Assembly: GCA_900169975.1 (NCBI GenBank) | Contig: LT827126.1 | Span: 1-64,000, forward strand | Reading direction: 5' to 3' | Source: Pseudoflavonifractor sp. Marseille-P3106 | GTDB taxonomy: Bacteria; Bacillota; Clostridia; Oscillospirales; Oscillospiraceae | DNA: 64,000 nucleotides | Shown: piece by piece, positions 60,493 to 64,000 of the stretch | How positions within the stretch are numbered: position 1 is the first letter of the stretch | How the letters are laid out: each line of letters begins with the position of its first letter | Translations under genes and position numbers: made by a program | Notes under the pieces: model-generated | Told to the model about the DNA's origin: nothing | Seen by the model: the letters and a program-made list of their open reading frames with translations, nothing else | Database searches by the model: none

Positions 60493-61731
60493 TCAGTCTG
60501 GTGCAACCACAAAGTATCCCAGTTTTTGCAGTTCGTTCACCATGCGGCCGGCCCGTTTTCGTTCGCTTTGTTTCCTGCGGATCTCAAAACATTCTTCGTT
60601 GTAGGGGGTTCCTGTCTTCAGCATCGTGTAAATCAACGTCAACAGCTTTCGAGCCAAAGCAATCGTTGCCCGTTTTGCTCCCTTGCGCTGCTTGACTCGC
60701 CAGTACCAGCCAGAGAGGTACAGTGTTCGTTTTCCGGAGATGACCCATCCGACTTCGCAGAGCATGCTTTTCAGGTAAGGATCTCCCTTATTGATATGGG
60801 CGCTCTTGCGTTTTCCGGCACTCTCGTTGTTGCCGGGACTCAAACCAGCCCAGGAGCATATGTGCTGGGAATCCGGAAATGCACTCATATCAGTACCAAT
60901 CTCTGCGATGATGGAAGCTGCTGCGGTTACATCAATGCCCGGTATAGAACACAGGAGACTTAATGCCGCTTCATGTTTTACGATTTCTTCCGAAATAGCA
61001 TCTTCCACGGTATGGCGGTGTCGTTCAAGAGATTCCAAGTGTTCAAATATCATACGAAGAAAGGACCGCTGGTGCTCTGAAAGTGAGCCGTTCAAAGCAA
61101 CAAGAATTTCGTCAATGCGTTTCCGAGTCTGTGTTTTCAGACACTTATCCAGAGCCTCCCGCGAGATATCTCCGTATTCCATGAGATGACGGATAATATT
61201 TCGTCCAGAAGCTCCAAATGCGTCCGATAGAAACGCTGTGAAACGGAAGCCGGAGCTTTGCAGAAACTTATCGATGCGGTTCTTTTGGGCGGTTATGTCG
61301 TGAACGATGCTCTTACGATACCGTGTCAGATGCCGCAGTTCCCGAAAAGTCTTATCTGGGATAAAGCTCCCATTTAGCAACCCTGCTCGGAGTAATGTAG
61401 CAATCCATTGCGCATCACGCATATCCGTTTTGCGCCCAGGCACATTCTTCATGTGGCGGGCATTTACCACCAGAATGTTGATCTGACCATCAAAGCAGGG
61501 CTCTAACATCTCATAAATGGGTTGCCAATAAATCCCGGTGCTCTCCATGGCAACATGGCGACACTCTACCTCCAACACCCAGTCCCGTAATTTCCGCATT
61601 TCTGGGATAAGCGTGCTGAAAGAGCGAATCTCAATTTCCGGCTCGGTGCCCAGCTCGCCTCTGGCAAGACAAGCAACGATAACATCGCGGTGAACATCCA
61701 ATCCCATGGCGCAGGTCAATATGTCTTGCAT
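60493..61731 (-). CDS. IS110-family transposase (DEDD recombinase)
   Basis: A 412-residue RuvC-like DEDD transposase. N-terminal domain (about 5-160): MGLDVHRD (Asp about 11), VAMESTGIYWQP (Glu about 61), NARHMKNVPGRKTDMRDAQWIA (Asp residues about 98-103). C-terminal Transposase_20 domain (about 265-380) with SIPGIDVTAAASIIAEIG and AGLSPGNNESAGKRKSAHINKG, where the Ser is the probable nucleophile. Start ATG 61731 after GGGAGGG. Complete and apparently intact. Confidence 0.92.
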   Translation of the reverse strand: MQDILTCAMGLDVHRDVIVACLARGELGTEPEIEIRSFSTLIPEMRKLRDWVLEVECRHVAMESTGIYWQPIYEMLEPCFDGQINILVVNARHMKNVPGRKTDMRDAQWIATLLRAGLLNGSFIPDKTFRELRHLTRYRKSIVHDITAQKNRIDKFLQSSGFRFTAFLSDAFGASGRNIIRHLMEYGDISREALDKCLKTQTRKRIDEILVALNGSLSEHQRSFLRMIFEHLESLERHRHTVEDAISEEIVKHEAALSLLCSIPGIDVTAAASIIAEIGTDMSAFPDSQHICSWAGLSPGNNESAGKRKSAHINKGDPYLKSMLCEVGWVISGKRTLYLSGWYWRVKQRKGAKRATIALARKLLTLIYTMLKTGTPYNEECFEIRRKQSERKRAGRMVNELQKLGYFVVAPD

Positions 61732-61973
61732 CAAATCCCTCCCTGAAATATGCAGGCTGGGAATTGCCCGGGTGGGTATCCGAACTTTGCTACTCGTGCT
61801 CTTCACTTGCGTGATGCAACATACTGCTGTTCTCTTGGGCAATTCGTCCACGTTGAACAAACGGGGTGAAAATCCACCAAGGTACAACCGGACTACGCCT
61901 GCTGACTTCAGTTTAGCAAATCCTGCGGTTAACGCACAGACTATATTTTCATTCTCAGCTGTGATGGCATTTC
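61732..61973 (-). ncRNA. Candidate bridge-RNA region of the IS110 element
   Basis: 242 bp upstream of the transposase start and inside the inverted repeat, without a gene. IS110-family elements encode a roughly 180-nt bridge RNA here, which pairs with the target and the donor DNA. The segment is non-repetitive and has several hairpins (for example GGGCAATTC(C) at about 61758-61765 and 61838-61846, which are inverted). I have not mapped the loops; this is location-based. Confidence 0.5.
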
Positions 61974-61988
61974 ATGAGGCGTTGAAAA

Positions 61989-62398
61989 TTGAACGACCGT
62001 CCGAATGGGATATGTCCTCCGGCGAAGTGACGCATCCAGCGCACCAACGGGGACGAAACGCCGGGAGCAGACCTCCGGGCAGGAACGGCATTCGAGGAGA
62101 GCGGCAAAAGCAAAGCATGTGAAAAGGGTGAAAACCTTCTCCATTCCATACGTCTATCCCTATTGAATCGGGCACCGTCCATCCGCGAACAGCGTTCACC
62201 TACCGGCGTGATGGTTCGCCGTTTCATGCAAACACACACCAAACGACGAAAGCTGGGAGCGCTGTCCACATCCAACGCATCATGGGCGGTATTTCAGCGA
62301 GAAGCCGTGCATGAAAAATCAACGCTCTGCGACAAACTAATATCGCCGTCCGGCGAAACCATTTTACCACAGAGCGCGTAGAAAAACAGGAGAGAATT
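61989..62398. other. 410-bp intergenic region without recognised gene
   Basis: Between the IS and the recombinase operon. I see no coding frame that resembles a protein family. Noticeable are a 14-bp palindrome TCGCCGTCCGGCGA (62343-62356), a near-inverse pair around 62211-62221 and 62351-62362 (TGGTTCGCCG/CGGCGAAACCA), and a CCTCCGG/CCGGGAG group near 62016-62080. These may belong to a regulatory leader or a degraded element. Confidence 0.5.
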
Positions 62399-63255
<857 letters not shown>

Positions 63256-63270
63256 CAGCAGCTATCGCAA

Positions 63271-63429
63271 GGTGTACCTTTTGATAGCCACTTATACATA
63301 AGAAATCATAGCACAACCCCGGCTCGAGAGCAAGCATTTCCGTCATTTTTCTCGGCAGAGTCTGCAACTTTTTCCTGATTACGCCCCAAAAGGGCAAATG
63401 TCAAAAGGTACACATTTTGACACTTATAC
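63271..63429. repeat. Recombination-site-like repeats downstream of the recombinase
   Basis: GTGTACCTTTTGA (63272-63284) and TCAAAAGGTACAC (63401-63413) are 13-bp inverted repeats 116 bp apart. In addition CACTTATAC recurs in direct orientation (63289-63297 and 63421-63429), and TGTCAAAA/TTTTGACA (63399-63422) is a palindrome. The pattern fits a res-type region with subsites or the ends of an invertible segment. Confidence 0.6.
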
Positions 63430-63642
63430 CCATGGAAACATCTGCCGGGAAACGGCAGCCTCGTGGGAAAGGTGGTGATGGGATATATGAATGTGAATGC
63501 GGCAACGCCGCTTAAGGAGCGTCGAAACAAAAATCGCCCGCCTGGAGGCTTTCTCGCAAATTGTATAGGGCTCTCCCAAAACTGCGGCGTCGCCAGAGAG
63601 CACATATTAAATACCCGCTATCTTAACGATGAGGAGGAAAAA

Positions 63643-64000
63643 ATGAAGAAGAGAATGACTAAACTGATGAGTATGCTGCTGTGCTGCGTGATGTTGCTGG
63701 GACTTTTCCCCACCGCAGCATTTGCGGGCGCTATCGGAAGTGGTCGCCAGCGCGATGAAACGGCTCCCAAAGCGCCTGTGCCCGCCATCGACGTGGAGTG
63801 CGAGTACGGCGTCACCTACAGCTATGACAACAGCGTTCCCGCTGAGGTCATGGCCACGCTGCCTACCAACAGCTACACCTACTCCGTCGGCCAGAAGGTC
63901 ACGACGGCGGCAAAGCCCGAGGACGTTGTGGTTGGCGATTACGTCTGGAAGTTCCAGACCTGGCAGCTGAACGGCGTCAATGTTGCCCCCAACACCCAGG
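63643..64000 (+). CDS. Secreted SHIRT-like surface protein (5' part, cut by window end)
   Basis: ATG 63643 has GAGGAGG six bases upstream. The frame is open to the end of the window (119 codons so far). Residues 1-28 are a signal peptide (MKKRMTKLMSMLLCCVMLLG, then Ala-Phe-Ala). From about 50 a domain with ECEYGVTYSYDN, Val-Pro-Ala-Glu-Val, YSVGQKVTT and VWKFQTWQLNG fits SHIRT or similar bacterial adhesin modules. Thus probably an exported or wall-bound adhesin. The frame also runs back in phase to an ATG at 63478, but that part looks non-coding. Confidence 0.78.
   Translation, partial: MKKRMTKLMSMLLCCVMLLGLFPTAAFAGAIGSGRQRDETAPKAPVPAIDVECEYGVTYSYDNSVPAEVMATLPTNSYTYSVGQKVTTAAKPEDVVVGDYVWKFQTWQLNGVNVAPNTQ

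Larger units (their letters stand above)
60408..61988 (-). mobile_element. IS110-family insertion sequence
   Basis: A 1581-bp segment bounded by 15-bp perfect inverted repeats, TTTTCAACGCCTCAT (60408-60422) and ATGAGGCGTTGAAAA (61974-61988), which holds one IS110 transposase gene (60493-61731). On the gene's strand the left (5') non-coding end is about 243 bp and the right end 70-85 bp. IS110 elements lack classical terminal inverted repeats, but members with subterminal ones exist. Exact ends are not determined. Confidence 0.7.

Noticed and set aside
61706-62122. 138-residue plus-strand frame across the IS110 left end
   Set aside because: No ribosome binding site or protein-like composition; it spans the inverted repeat and the candidate bridge RNA.

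Overview
The window is about 64 kb of high-GC chromosome from an anaerobic, spore-forming Gram-positive bacterium. I infer a gut Clostridia of the Oscillospiraceae type (Flavonifractor, Lawsonibacter or Pseudoflavonifractor-like). The reasons are the sporulation sigma factor SigG, the S-layer (SLH) protein, the FeoAB and HemW genes, strong AGGAGG ribosome binding sites, frequent GTG/TTG starts and Firmicutes-type gene families. No 16S rRNA or tRNA gene was recognised, so the assignment is an inference.

Region 1-27.5 kb is mostly housekeeping. It holds a cut-off lipoprotein-like gene, three tiny minus-strand genes, a phosphoesterase with coaX, an SDR divergent from brnQ, small stress/unknown genes, an RlmI-type rRNA methyltransferase, a CofE-like ligase and purA. 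A strong promoter, a structured RNA and a P-type ATPase follow. Next come ddl-murF, an ABC-F ATPase, a DUF218 protein, prfA, a TsaC/Sua5 enzyme, a GNAT and an HD protein, two membrane proteins, coaE and an M18 aminopeptidase. A hairpin-rich intergenic element then precedes a DivIVA-like/fumarase-beta pair.

Region 27.6-31.4 kb is a TPP-riboswitch-controlled ECF uptake operon for a thiamin precursor (YkoE, a ThiY-like protein, YkoD, YkoC). Region 31.5-37.5 kb holds an ArsR-permease-thioredoxin-ArsC cluster, a free-methionine sulfoxide reductase, and a DtxR-like regulator with feoA-feoB. Region 37.6-50 kb contains an RluD-type synthase, hemW, a large SLH-anchored phosphodiester glycosidase, sigG with a leader hairpin that covers its ribosome binding site, rsmA, an ECF sigma/DUF4179 pair, recR, rpe and ilvA. 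Between ilvA and rpe is a sequence with a 10-bp long-range stem. Region 50-58.8 kb has an XpaC-TelA-LemA-TPM-DUF975 envelope-stress-like operon, a PadR/DUF2812 pair, and ilvD divergent from a FadR-type regulator.

From about 58.99 kb the character changes. An XRE regulator gene is broken after 44 codons and accessory DNA follows: a DUF6061 gene, an XRE regulator, an IS110-family element with 15-bp inverted repeats and a long non-coding left end, a small HTH-like protein and a serine recombinase. Behind the recombinase gene are paired recombination-site-like repeats, and then the start of a secreted SHIRT-like surface protein that runs off the window. This segment, the two intergenic structured elements and the ThiY-like protein without signal peptide are the parts most worth a second look.
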